DNA from: Escallonia rubra
Lineage: Eukaryota > Streptophyta > Magnoliopsida > Escalloniales > Escalloniaceae
DNA length: 64,000 nt
Assembly: GCA_033065855.1 (NCBI GenBank)
Contig: JAVXUO010000067.1
Span: 62,001-126,000 of the forward strand
Reading direction: 5' to 3'
Positions within the stretch are counted from its first letter, which is position 1. Each line of letters opens with the position of its first letter. A program made the position numbers and the translations under genes. Positions 22,301 through 32,242 of this stretch are shown in pieces. The notes beneath the pieces are model-generated. The model was not told where the DNA came from and did not search any database. It saw nothing but the letters and a program-made list of their open reading frames with translations.

Positions 22301-25300
22301 GGCCCAAACTTTCACGTCCATAAAGCATCGTAATGCTTAGGCTACAGTATCCTTTTAGGGTGTCGAGGATCAAATGTTGGACAATGTAGGAGAAGCAAAT
22401 GTGCAATGGTGAAAACAGACCTTCGATCTGACTATGTTATGCATAATGTTAAGTGAAGTTTCATTACCTAGAAGAAGTCTTATCCTCACCAAACTTTGAA
22501 TTTTGGAGAGAAGCCATAAGTGATACAGTAGAGTCTCTAATGGTAATTGAACATGGAAGTTAGTTGACTTACCTTCAGATTGTAAACCCAAATGTTGTAA
22601 TTGGAGTCCAAGGAAAAAGTTTAAGCAAGATAGTGCAATTGACAAGTTTAAAGCATGGTTGACATTTTCAACAAAGAGAGGACATTGACATTTTCAATAC
22701 CTTCTTGCATATTGCTAAAATAACATAATTTATATAACAACAATCCATCATTTAAAGTCGCCAAATGGATGTTAAAAATGCCTTCCTATGTAGAGAATTC
22801 GAAAGAAAGATATGAACCAACCAGAAGGTTTGTGCAACAGAAGCATGAGAGTTAGGTGTGTAACCTCTATATGGGTTGAAACACGCTCTTAAACAATGAC
22901 ATGAAAAATTTGACCAATGTGTTCTCGGTAATAGTTTTAAAGCAAATGAAAGCGATAAATGAATTTACAGTAAACCTGAAAAATGGTGAGGATTTTATCA
23001 TTTGCTTGTATGTGAATGATCGTTTAATTTTTGGCACTAGCATGAACATGATTCAGTTAACCAAATCTTTGTTGAAAAAGAATTTTAAAATGAAAGATTA
23101 GGACGAGCAAACATCATTGTAGGCACGGAAATTACTAGAACTCGTGATGAAATATTTATTAATGAAGCTCATTATGTGGAGAAAATTTTATGTAAATGCA
23201 AATAATTTGATTGCAAATCTACATGCACTCCTTTTTATCCTCAAATTCCTTTACCATAATGTTCTTGAACATGATGTTGTCAATGAAAAGGATATGCATG
23301 TATAATGGATAGTCTTAAACATGCCATCGATTGCACAAGGCCTAATATTACATATTTAGTTGGTGTTTTTAGTACATTTACATGTAGACCAAATCAACAT
23401 TGAAATGAAATGTATCGTGTTATGAGCTGTCTTAAAAGAACTATTAACTGCAGTTTGATGTACCAAGGCAACCATCTGTTATTGAAGGTTTTAGTAATGC
23501 AGATTGGATTTCTCAATATGAAGATACCATGTCAACAACAGGCTAATATTAGGTGGTGAAGCTATGTGTTGGATATCTAAAAAGTAACAAATTATTGTGA
23601 AATCCACCACGAAAGCTGAAATTATCGCCTTGGCTTTGGCAAGCGAAGAAGTAGGTTGGCTACGTGATATATTGTTCGAAATGTCTATGTTGAAGAACCA
23701 GTGCCATCTATCTTAATCCATTGTGATAGTAATCGCATAAATTTGTAGATTGGAAAAAAATATCATAATGGCATATTTCGATCAGTGAGAAGATAACAGT
23801 AGCGTGAGATCTTATCTTAGCAATGTGCAATCAACATTGATTATGTAAGGTTAGCCGATAATTTTGTTGATCCACTGACTAAAGCTTTAGCTAGAGAAAA
23901 TATTTGGAGCACATCGAGGTGGATGAGACTTAAACCCAAAGTTATGAAAGTCACCTATAAGGATACAACCTCCTAAGAACTAGAGATCCCAAGTACTGGG
24001 ACCAATGAATTGTAAAGTGCTTGAGTTTTCATACGTGTAGTATTCTTGTTATATGACATAATGTTCATTCGCACAGTGTATTTACATGCTTCTTGTAACA
24101 ATATTGGAGGTCGAGATTCATCTTATTTCTTAATGTTTCTATTGCCAATACATGTGTGATGCATTAGTTACAAAAACATAATTGATAGGCTCACCTCTAT
24201 GAGAGTGGAAGTGGGGCCATTTGCTTTAAGAATTGGGCTAATTCTCTAACACACTCATGAAAACTAGGATAAAGCACATGGCTATAACGTGCTGGCTTTC
24301 GAAGTTTGTTATAGGATACAATCAGTCTCATGTGTGTGATGTGTTTCTACGTATCCTCAAGTAGACATTGTTTTAAGGTTGAGTCTACTTTGCCTCTGAC
24401 ATTGGTAGATTGAAACACTAAGTGACGGTTTCAAGGCAGAACTTGAACAAAGCATGACATTCTCACCTTTGCCCACAATCTAAGTTATTTTTTTTAGTAA
24501 CATAAGCGGGGCAGTTTTGAAAAAACTTTAACAAAGCATTCTCCCTTTCATAAACAAGAATGGTTTTCAGAAAACATGAGAGTGTTTGTGGGTGAGAAGA
24601 TGTGCTTTTCTCACATACTAAACATTTGAGAAACAATTATCGCACACTCGATTTTAAAAGAAACTTTAAAGATCGTATAAGAGAATACTCAATGGTCTCT
24701 TAATAAAAAGTGCCCAAGTCTTGGAATCACACGCGCACTTTAACTACCCTAGTCTACATTCCCACTACAAGACAATGTTTCTACAAAAGGCTAGCCAAGT
24801 AAATACTAATGAATTCCTTAGCAAAGTCTTATAAGGCCATTCACATAGTATCCCGTATCCAAATGTGGGATATCGCATTCTCCCTTGTTATACCTTAGCG
24901 CCACGCTAAACCCATTTTCAACCTTTCACACATAGCTCAAAATCTTATTCTCTAGTCATTGTTGAGGCAAGCCAATTGGATTGGCCCGATTGCAGCATGC
25001 CTTCATGTCCCAAACTCTGCCTACCGATTGGATAACCCAGTCACATACTCCACAGGCTACCCCTGTTAATGTTAATTTTTATTATCATTATTTTCACTGA
25101 TTTCTAGTTTTATTACCTAGTGTCATATTTTTTACTACAGCATTTTATACCAAAATTAATCTCTTTGTAACAAATTTCAAGCATCTACTTTTACACTGCA
25201 CATTTGACCTCTAGCTCTCCTTGTCTCAAACTTTTTCGACACACCAACTTAAGCTTTCTTTCTTTGACTTTTTGATTTCCTATACACTTGTGAGAATTTT

Positions 25301-28300
25301 GGTATGGTATCAGGTGAAGCTTTTGCCTCATTTCTTTGTACAAAAATACGAGTGAAGTAACAGTAAAAGTTGTGACGTTCTAATCTGAAGGCTGTACCGG
25401 TAATAATCTGAAGGGAGCTAATTGTCTTAAGAGAGTGATGTAGTACCCACCTTATCACGCTACTTTCTACTTGTATTTCAGAAGTTTGTACCTGCATTTC
25501 TTGTAATACTTCAAACTTGTTCCCAACCTATTCTGGTCGTACCCAAAGGCTCACTGCGGTCCCATTTTGCATGACACATCCGCACAAGCAACAGTCATTT
25601 TCAACGCTCACAACCGGTCAAAGCATGCACGCTCAAGTCACGTGCACTTCTTACTTTCGTCACGTTACTTCGTCACTAAGAAGCTCATTTTCGCACGAAG
25701 CCTTGTCACGTTTCGACCGTCGCACTTCGCCCGTCGCCCGTCGATGCGCCACGGCACTTGCCCAAGGAGGTTGGCCTTGGCCTCCCCCATGGGATCGGCC
25801 TCGGCCTTGGCCTTCCCCTTGGGGTCGGCCTCGGCCTCACCATTGGGGTCGGCCTCGGCCTGGTAATTGGGGTCGGCCTTGGCCTCCCCATGAGGTTGGC
25901 CTTGGCCTTCCCCGAAGGGTTGGCCTCTGGCCTCCATCCTTAGCACATTCACTTGTCTTCAAGGGACCATACACAACTCCGCGACCCCGGTCTCCCGGAC
26001 ACAACTCTGCGACCCCGGTCGCCCGGACACAACTCCGCGACCCGGTTGCCGGGACACAACCCCGCGACCCCCGTCGCCCGGACACAACTCCGCGACCCCG
26101 TCGTCGGCGTCTGGGCGTCGCACTTCAACACTTCGCTGCACCCGTGCGCCGCGCCGCTGATATAGCCGTGCCCCCAGGCTCTCTGTCACACTACTGTGCC
26201 GCCGGCACCATACGCACTATGTCGCGCCCATGCACCACCATTGACACAAATGTGCCCCCGGCACCTTACGTACTCCGTCGCACCCATGCGCCTCGCCATT
26301 GACACAGACGTGCCCCCGACACCTTACTCACTTCATCGCACCCATGCACCACAATCATGTCATCATGCCCCCGGGCACCACACTCATTCATCACACCATG
26401 CGCACCTTGCCTTGGTCATGGAACATGCTTCAACTCACTCTCCGGAGTGTACATCATCCGCGGGGATAGGCGACTCTTCCGGGACACTATCTCTGCCAGG
26501 GAGCTCTTCAACTCCCCTTCCGCCAGGTAGACGGCTCCTCCGGGATGCTACCTCGGCCAGTCGGGTAGACGGCTCCTCCGGGATGCTACCTTGACATGCT
26601 CCGAGTGCTCCGGCACAAGGACTCACCCGCGGGGATAGGCGACTCCTCTGGGACACTATCTCTGCCAGGGAGCTCTTCAACTCCCCTTCCGCTAGGTAGA
26701 CGGCTCCTTCGGGATGCTACCTCGGCCAGTCGGGTAGACGGCTCCTCCGGGATGCTACCTTGACTCGCTCCGAGTGCTCCGGCATAAGGACTCACCCATG
26801 GGGATAGGCGACTCCTTCGGGACACTATCTCTGGCAAGAAGCTCTTCAACTCCCTTTCCGCCAGGTAGACGGCTCTTCCGGGATGTTACCTCGGCCAGTC
26901 GGGTAGACGGCTCCTCCGGGATGCTACCTTGACTCGCTCTAAGTGCTCCGGCACAAGGACTCACCCGCGGGGATAGGCGACTCCTTCGGGACACTATCTT
27001 TACTAGGGAGCTCTAAGTGCTCTGGCACGAAGACTCTCTTTCTGCCAGGTAGATGGCTCCTCCGGGATGCTACCTTGGCCGGCCAGGTAGACGGCTCCTC
27101 CGGGATGCTACCTCGGCCTGCGGAATATGCGACTCCTCTGGGACACTATCTCCGTCAGGGTGCCTGCGTGACTGGGCTACGTGCTCCGGCACTGGGGGCT
27201 TGCGTCGGCACCTCTAGGGACTATGACCCCCGGGTCACTCCGAGACGGGAGCAGGTCTTCGGAGGGCATCGCGCCTAGTTCACCTTGCAGTTGGGCGTCG
27301 GGTCTTCCCCACCGCTGCCAGGCCTGTGGGACTCTGCAAGGGCTTGGATTGGAGGCTAGATCAAGGGGTTCTCTGGCCACACCGACGCTGTGGGACCCAG
27401 TCTTTCCTGACAGACGGAGCGACGCTGTGCGGGGCAGGCCGGGTGAATATGCGATCTGACAGTCCATGGAGCACCGGCACCCGTGGGCCCCCTGGTGACG
27501 TGTCACTTCCGGGGAGCGCCATGTGTCGGTTTATGACATCATTATCTCAATCTCTATAAATAGATGTCTTGAGAATTCATTAGGATGACTTCTTCTTCAC
27601 TCTCACATTTTCACTTTCTCATTCTAGAATCCTAGAGAGAGAAACAGACATGACCTTGACTCTGGACCTAAGCATCAGACTGTGACTGTCATCGTGTATT
27701 CATCCCGTGTCATCACCCTCGCAGCACTGCCACCCTCAGGCTCTGTCTGGGAAGTCCCTGGTCTCTGCCCTTGTTCCACCCTTGCTGTGTCTCACATCAA
27801 CATACTTGGAAGCTGACTCGGACTGCAGCCTTTGTGGCACCTCCACGTAAGTACGAACCCACTTTCCTTGGCATCAAAACTGAAACTTTGCGAGCTTCAA
27901 TCTTATTACTTGAGGTTTATATTGAGGAAGCAGATCTAGGGCTCACTTTCAAAACAAATCATGTATCATATCCCAGTTCAATCCTTTGACAGCAATGACT
28001 TCCATACTTGAATAAAGTACAAACCATAAGGAGCCACATTAGTTGAGATGCAAAAAAAAAGAAAAAAAAAAAAAGTATAGATTCGAGATGAGTGCACTAA
28101 CGGAGTCAGCAATTTATATTAGGAGGGACAAAATACGTGTCAAGGTAAAAACAGTTTTTCAAATATTTGCAAACATCCTTCAGGTGAGAAAATGGTAAAA
28201 ATACTTGAACAAAAAAAGAAAAAGAAAAAGAAAGTAGTATAATGTGTGCAATCAACTTGAAATTTTGTTGAAAAATATTAGTTAAAGTTAATTAATCCTT

Positions 28301-28557
28301 GATGAATGACGAGTTAGTTTTGATGTTAGTTTAAGTTTTATTTATACGTCAGTTTTTGCAAAATTTTAACTGAATGAACTGCTCATAGCTTAGACTACTT
28401 GAATAATGCTAATACAGAAGGCAAAAAATAAAGTGATCAAAAGAGAGAAGAAAAATGTTGGAGTGGCCATGGCCATCCTATGCCAGTGTGGCCCGGTCAC
28501 TTAACAACTGAACTGGTTTTGACTTGAAACGTATATTAATGATACAAGTCATACCTA

Positions 28558-28612
<55 letters not shown>

Positions 28613-30021
28613 CTGAAGAGAGAGAATGGGTCAAAAGAAGGTTAAATGTGCAGTGAGGAATTAAATAAAATAAAATTAAAGAGAGTAAACTTGAAAAACT
28701 CATCAAATTTTTTTTCCCCGACGGAACGAATACTTTTAAAACCTCCATCTTATATCTCCACGAATTGATGATGCCATATATACGTACAATAGGGCGTTGC
28801 AGAATTTATGCGGACTGCGATGCATACATTTAATATACGCATGTCTTCATTAAATAGAAAGCTGCTGCAGTCATAATTTTTCATGCCTATCCGTGTGGAC
28901 TTGAAGCCATGGACACCGTTATGATGGCCCTTTGGCGTACAGTTGTTTCAAGTAGATTATCACTACAGTTGTTTGGAGACAAGTTACATACCTGAGAGTG
29001 CAACAAGGTCATCCACAGATAACCCTTTGGCTGAGAAGATCTGAATCATCTTGTCCAGTGTAAAACTTGTATCTACAATGTTTTGTCTCACGTTTGAGGC
29101 TGCCGAAATCCTCCCATCCCTCCTTCCCGTCGGAATTTGAACCGCTGGTCCACCGGTCTGCATGGATTACGCTTAATGAATACCATTTTACGCACAGAAA
29201 ATCACGCAACAAATGCAACGGCTTGATATCATAGTAATGTCCCCCGAGCTACTGCATACTCTTTACATTGTTTACTAAGGTAGCAAAAAGTTGTTAGAAC
29301 CACAGCGTAACAAGATGCTCGCCAATGTGTGCGATAGTTTGGGGGATATTTTTGCAACTCATGCAAGAAAAAGATTGTGCGCATACAATTTCAACTGCGT
29401 CTCTAGCCGCCAGAGCAACAATGTCCGCGCAAGAAACTGTTCCGGGACAAAAGAGTTCAGCTACTCTTTTTATTGAATCTATCACTGAAAATCCATCTAG
29501 GGATGTGTTTGCCGGGTCGCTTCTTTCGGTCCCATTTCCTTGTATCAAAATGGATGCATCACAACCCTGGACAGATCAAAGGACAGAAAAGAAGCCACTA
29601 GCATTATAGATTATACACTGCTGGTTTCTTTTGTCGCTAAAGCTAAAATTCTGCTACTATATTTGGTCTCAGCGACTCTAAAACTCAATGCGGAAGATCT
29701 ATTTCTGAAAATGGAAAAACTTGGTCCAACGAATGACATGAAATGACTAATAAAAAATAAAAATAAAAAAATTCACAGTGACCTTGTAGTATAAATGTTC
29801 ACAAGATAACTTCCCAACTGCCACTAAACATAGCGAGCAACAAATATTTATTTCAAACGGGGTTTGTATAGCCTCTTTGCTAGAGCCAAAGTTTTTCCAA
29901 AATCTCACTCATCGTTTGACGACTCCACTTAATTAATTAATAAGTTGCCCTTCTTCAAAATTATTTGTTTGGAAATAAAAAGACAGTCGTATTTTTTAAT
30001 ATAATGTGTTGAGAGTGCCTC

Positions 30022-30052
<31 letters not shown>

Positions 30053-30291
30053 ATTTACCTCAACAAAGCAGTCATGGAAGAGCAAGCGAAGAAGTTTTCC
30101 AGGCAATGTAGGGTCCAAGGAGGAAGCTGATCTCACTGTGTTTTCACCATCATCTCAGCGGATGGGCATGAAAGTGCGTAGAAATCAAGGGAGAGATTGG
30201 AGGAAGAAGGAAAAGCAGAGATTAACAGTGTCACGACAATGAAGAGGCCATGCAGACGAAATGTTGGATAAAAAGATGGTGTTTTCTCCAT
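15060..30291 (-). CDS. Class III peroxidase gene, four exons, 13.5-kb third intron, two apparent frameshifts
   Basis: Secreted heme peroxidase (donor:H2O2 oxidoreductase) of the plant class III family, acting in the cell wall or vacuole. Exons are 30291-30059, 29566-29387, 29157-28992 and 15474-15060, with introns of 492, 229 and 13517 bp, all GT-AG. Phases fit: the first two introns fall between codons and the third splits the Gly codon of SG-AHTIG. Exon 3 has the 166 bp typical of this family. About 332 residues are expected, a normal length. Visible residues: signal peptide, distal Arg and His in [10 protein letters not shown], eight conserved Cys, proximal His in GAHTIG. Two one-base losses relative to the family, in exon 1 near 30140 and in exon 4 near 15400, shift the frame. 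This is either a recent pseudogene or sequencing error. The third intron carries many transposons. Confidence 0.88.
15597..15822. mobile_element. MITE copy A (diverged) in peroxidase intron 3
   Basis: Starts AAAATTTGAGTACTATCCCG and ends with its inverted partner CCGGATAGCAGTAGAAAAAATT. The interior has TTTAGTGATGCTAAAAA and TTGTCACT motifs shared with copies B and C. Superfamily not assigned. Confidence 0.6.
15850..16096. mobile_element. MITE copy B in peroxidase intron 3
   Basis: Long terminal inverted repeats: TTTGGCTGCTACCCCGGTTG on the left and, reversed, TTTGGCTCCTACTCCGGTTG on the right. The interior has TTTAGTGACGCTAAAAAAG. It lies about 30 bp from copy A. No clear target duplication found. 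Confidence 0.75.
16284..16335. repeat. (TA)n microsatellite
   Basis: About 26 TA dinucleotides in peroxidase intron 3. Confidence 0.95.
16340..17990. other. Intron sequence, no gene recognised
   Basis: AT-rich to 17100, then a more GC-rich stretch to 17940 with short open frames on both strands (for example [20 protein letters not shown] on the minus strand). These look like untranslated repeat sequence and match no family I know. Confidence 0.4.
18001..18197. mobile_element. Foldback MULE-like element in peroxidase intron 3
   Basis: 197 bp, almost wholly two inverted arms of about 85 bp: TGTAACCATGGGTTACA and CAGCAATGTGAGAGGGGGAA on the left return reversed on the right. Ends GGATATGGATCCC and GGATTGTGATTCCC. 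A perfect 9-bp duplication GAAATAATG flanks it (17992-18000 and 18198-18206), the Mutator-type size. Each arm also holds the small palindrome GTAACCATGGGTTAC. No coding capacity. Confidence 0.85.
18552..19361. mobile_element. MITE copy C, interrupted by a hAT element
   Basis: Left end TATAGAACAAACTTTGGCTC and inverted partner on the right (CCGGGGTAGCATCCAAAAAT, then TTCTTCTATATA), same family as copies A and B. The interior is split by the hAT at 18672-19213. Confidence 0.8.
18672..19213. mobile_element. Small non-autonomous hAT inside MITE copy C
   Basis: 542 bp with inverted ends CAGGGACGGATCCAG and, reversed, CATGGGTGGATCTCT. A perfect 8-bp duplication CTTTTAGC lies at 18664-18671 and 19214-19221. 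Plant hAT MITEs with CAGGGGCGGATCC ends are common. No transposase. Confidence 0.9.
19609..20953. mobile_element. Non-autonomous DNA element rich in GTTCGTT/GAACGAA motifs
   Basis: Left end TAGAACTGCAAGCAAATCGAG and reversed right end TAGGGCTGTATACGAATCGA are similar over at least 22 bp. The interior is full of CGAACACGAAC and GTTCGTTC motifs in both orientations. Two internal stretches (about 19680-19850 and 20500-20680) resemble each other, so it may be two nested copies. Ends starting TAGGGCTGTA are typical of plant hAT-type elements, but no 8-bp duplication was found, so superfamily is uncertain. Confidence 0.6.
20092..20181. repeat. Two exact-looking 45-bp tandem repeats
   Basis: Two head-to-tail copies beginning CCCATTCCCATTAGAGTCGA at 20092 and 20137. 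Confidence 0.9.
20954..22735. other. Intron sequence with a possible worn LTR, no gene recognised
   Basis: AT-rich, inside peroxidase intron 3. A stretch near 21310-21415 resembles 24540-24640 and may be the 5' LTR of the copia relic. No coding match was found in 21500-22700. Confidence 0.4.
21305..24645 (+). repeat. Pair of diverged direct repeats, candidate LTRs of the copia relic
   Basis: The stretch near 21310-21415 (TTTTTCATAAATGAGAATGG, then AAATGTGCTTTTCTTACACA) is similar to about 24540-24640 (CTTTCATAAACAAGAATGGT, then AGATGTGCTTTTCTCACATA). They flank the copia relic in direct orientation. Borders and target duplication are not visible, so this is tentative. Confidence 0.4.
22736..23975 (+). 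mobile_element. Old Ty1/copia relic: RT and RNase H parts
   Basis: Weak copia pol signals in order: a LYGLKQ-like stretch near 22870, [20 protein letters not shown] near 22990 (the YVDD region), FINEAHYVE near 23160, and near 23870 [19 protein letters not shown], the usual end of copia RNase H. It is heavily broken, with many breaks, and clearly much older than the element at 1772-6953. It lies in the sense direction opposite to the peroxidase gene. Confidence 0.8.
24737..24874 (-). mobile_element. TRIM-type LTR, related to 10386-10887
   Basis: On the minus strand it starts TGCGATATCCCACATTTGG and carries GGCCTTATAAGACTTTGC and TTGGCTAGCCTTTTG, aligning with the LTR of the TRIM at 10386. The bases just outside (TAAGGTATAACAAGGGAGAA) resemble that element's purine tract. 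A second LTR was not found, so it is a partial copy. Confidence 0.6.
25758..25930. repeat. Minisatellite of GGTCGGCCTCGGCCTTGG type
   Basis: About eight imperfect units of 18-24 bp mixing GGCCTCGGCCTTGGCC and CCCCATTGGGGTCGGC. Some alternate with CCCATGAGGTTGGCC. Confidence 0.8.
25981..26100. repeat. 28-bp minisatellite
   Basis: Four units beginning GCGACCCCGG and ending CGGACACAACTCC, starting at 25981, 26009, 26037 and about 26064. Confidence 0.9.
26168..26400. repeat. Imperfect repeats of about 60 bp
   Basis: Three to four units sharing TGCCCCCGGCACC, CGTCGCACCCATGC and CATTGACACA. Confidence 0.7.
26461..27150. repeat. 169-bp tandem repeat with internal subrepeats
   Basis: GGGGATAGGCGACTC recurs at 26461, 26630, 26799 and 26968, exactly 169 bp apart. 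Each unit contains two copies of a 35-bp subunit with GTAGACGGCTCCTCCGGGAT. After 27000 the array decays into shorter units. Confidence 0.92.
27555..27562 (+). promoter_or_regulatory. Candidate TATA box after the minisatellite block
   Basis: TATAAATA within TCTCTATAAATAGATG, then a CT-rich leader-like stretch. It may be the promoter of an LTR or of a lost element. It points away from the peroxidase gene. Confidence 0.45.
27851..28985. other. Intron sequence next to exon 3, no gene recognised
   Basis: AT-rich with A-rich tracts near 28050-28075 and 28205-28235 and a (GA)n at 28561-28609. It runs to the splice donor of intron 3. Confidence 0.5.
28561..28609. repeat. (AG)n microsatellite
   Basis: About 24 AG dinucleotides, 0.4 kb inside intron 3. 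Confidence 0.95.
28992..29157 (-). CDS. Peroxidase exon 3
   Basis: 166 bp after TGCAG, reading [20 protein letters not shown], then [20 protein letters not shown] and [15 protein letters not shown] plus one base of a Gly codon. GGPxxxxPxGRRDG is the family motif. The donor G|GTATGT matches the plant consensus. The next exon must begin with two bases completing Gly and then AHTIG. The only such exon seen is at 15474, 13.5 kb away on the same strand. Confidence 0.93.
29387..29566 (-). CDS. Peroxidase exon 2
   Basis: 180 bp, open, beginning after CCAG. It reads [40 protein letters not shown] and [24 protein letters not shown] holds calcium ligands and a conserved Cys. CPGxVSCADI-AARDAV is a signature of class III peroxidases. 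Donor ATT|GTATGC. Size and borders match the usual second exon of the family. Confidence 0.93.
30018..30051. repeat. (GT)n(GA)n microsatellite in peroxidase intron 1
   Basis: GT repeats followed by GA repeats, a few bases from the exon 1 donor (30058). Confidence 0.9.
30059..30291 (-). CDS. Peroxidase exon 1: signal peptide, distal Arg/His site
   Basis: ATG at 30291-30289 opens [20 protein letters not shown] and [15 protein letters not shown], a basic start then a hydrophobic core, giving a clear signal peptide cleaved around residues 28-31. Then [14 protein letters not shown] (first conserved Cys) and, after a one-base shift in an A run near 30140-30144, [20 protein letters not shown] and FHDCFVE with the distal catalytic Arg and His and the Asp that binds calcium. 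The donor is GAG|GTAAAT at 30059/30058. The start was chosen because it is the only in-frame Met before the hydrophobic stretch. Confidence 0.87.
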
Positions 30292-32242
30292 ATGGGTCGA
30301 ACCACAAAGAATGTATCAAGCTGAAATGGACGGTATGACTTTGAAAAGAAAGAGGGATAGAAAGAAGACTATGTTTACATATTTAAGGCTTGCATTTATT
30401 GGTTAGGTGATGGCAGAAGGTTGATGTGCTCACCCGCAGAAAGTATTGCGAGCGACTCAAAATTATGGTTGTGAAAGTAAGCCATATAAGAGTTGTGATC
30501 TTGAATGATAGTGATCATTGATTTTGAAGCGTGTAACATTTTCTATACTTCGAACAGTTGGCGTTCAAAAAATAGTAAGAAAAAGGGAGAAAAGATGAAG
30601 TAGAATTCTTGAAGTTGATTATTTTTTTGGACGAAGTTAATTATTTGGTGCAAGTCTTTATTGATCTATTGTTTCACGCTCAAACATATTTTTTAGTATA
30701 TTAGTATTCTTGGCTTAATATATTCTTAACGACTGATGAGAATGATCACGACCTAGTTTCAAAAGTTGCTTCTTGTAACGACGTGTCTCAATTTAGCCTT
30801 AGTACTGCTGCTTAAAAATTCTTTAACATTATTATGCCATTCAAATTTGAAATAGTCACTATAGCGTAATTAGGGATTCAACTTTTAGAACTCTACTAAA
30901 GTTCGTATCCTATGATCATTCTTTCTTGTTTCCCATGGAGAAAAACTTGTATAGTTGCTACTTAGAAGATACAAATAATTTCATTGTACATTTGTACCGA
31001 AGAGTTTGAAGCAATTTGACAAGAGTTTCTTATAACACAATGGAAATCATTTTTTGCGTTCCTTGAAAAAAGGTTTGTTTGAGTCCCCATCTTGAATTCC
31101 AGATGAATCAAACTGCTAGTTCACTCCAGCGGTTGGCTTCTTACTTTTTTTCCCCTAATTTCTTTTGTTATCACTTAATTTTAAGTAAAATGTTCAAAAG
31201 TTATTGAACAAAATTTTACTTAAATATAATAATTACCACCATTATGCGGCACAATTAATTTCCTGACAACAACACCCTACCACACTAGAGTGATCACCAC
31301 TACAATTATCGTGTCCCTTTTGTCGCTACCATAGTTACCACTACCTAGTCGGAACTACCGCCATTGCACCACTATGGCCACCGCCAACACCATCACTATC
31401 ATGAGGATACCGGCACCTCTACCACATTACACCATCGCCGCCACCAACCCCCCCCCCCCCCCCCCAGTTCTCCAAAATCATCTCTATATCCACCACACTA
31501 CCGTCACATTTCTACCACCATCGTCACCATTGCTCAACCACCACTATGGGGATATGCATCCCAAAAAATCTAGTTGTTGAGATAGCCATCTAATTTTTAG
31601 AGTTAATCTCAGATGATCAACAGTAGGAATATGAAAATCCTAAAATTGACTCTAGATCACCAATCAAGCCATCTAAGAACCCCCAGATACAGATTTGGGG
31701 AGTAATTTATTTCACACCCCTAAAGAGGTCTCTACTTGTTTTTATTGACTTTGGATGATTTTTTATTTAAAAGTAAGTACAAACCCTGATTTCACCTTCT
31801 ATTGATTTGAACTCAACAACTAGAGCTGAGTAGCCAACTTACTCGAGTGGACTAATCGAGATCAAAACCTTGTGTTCCAACCCTAGGGGAGGAGACATAA
31901 ACTCTGCTCGTGGGTTTTTTGAAAATAGTTATGCAACTATATTCTATCAAATTGAGTACTGGAAAACTATTTTTTTTCCCAAGGACCAGAATTTGACTAT
32001 TCAGGGAGGGACTTAATATACTCTAGTTACAAAAGTAGAGAAGTTATAACTTTAATCTGGATTGCCTAGCTGTCGGTTGGATTTATCCACGATGTAAGAG
32101 AGTTGTAAGTAAAAGTGGATGAATACATTTATATGGGGAAGTGGATCGCAATATATTATCTCTCTAGATGCAAGAACCTCATGGAATAATGATAGCCTTT
32201 AAGGGATTTTATTTTTTTAATGTGTATAGGGCTGTCTAAGGG
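30292..32242. other. Peroxidase 5' flank and unassigned sequence
   Basis: 30292 onward is the minus-strand promoter side. A CCAAT motif lies near 30400 on that strand, but no convincing TATA box was found. A CCACC-rich patch around 31260-31470 includes a run of about 19 C at 31448-31466. No other gene seen. Confidence 0.45.

Larger units (their letters stand above)
25500..27850. other. GC-rich block of stacked minisatellites ending in a TATA region
   Basis: Base composition jumps to strongly GC-rich between about 25700 and 27500. It contains four unrelated tandem arrays listed separately, followed by a TATA box and a CT-rich stretch. Long open frames on both strands are by-products of GC-rich repeats. 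The layout (repeats, TATA, leader) resembles the U3-R part of a long LTR, but I could not find matching ends, primer site or second copy. Confidence 0.6.

Noticed and set aside
25313-25325. TGGTATCAGGTGAAG as a primer binding site
   Set aside because: It matches the tRNA-Met site only for its first 8 bases and no LTR end lies just before it.
25517-26302. A 261-codon open frame in the GC-rich block
   Set aside because: It reads through three different minisatellites, has no recognisable domain, and equally long frames are open on the other strand. It is a composition artefact.
26435-27506. Overlapping minus-strand open frames of 80-110 codons
   Set aside because: They repeat the same peptide with the 169-bp unit and follow the tandem repeat rather than a gene.
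31448-31466. Run of about 19 C
   Set aside because: Low complexity and prone to sequencing error. No function inferred.
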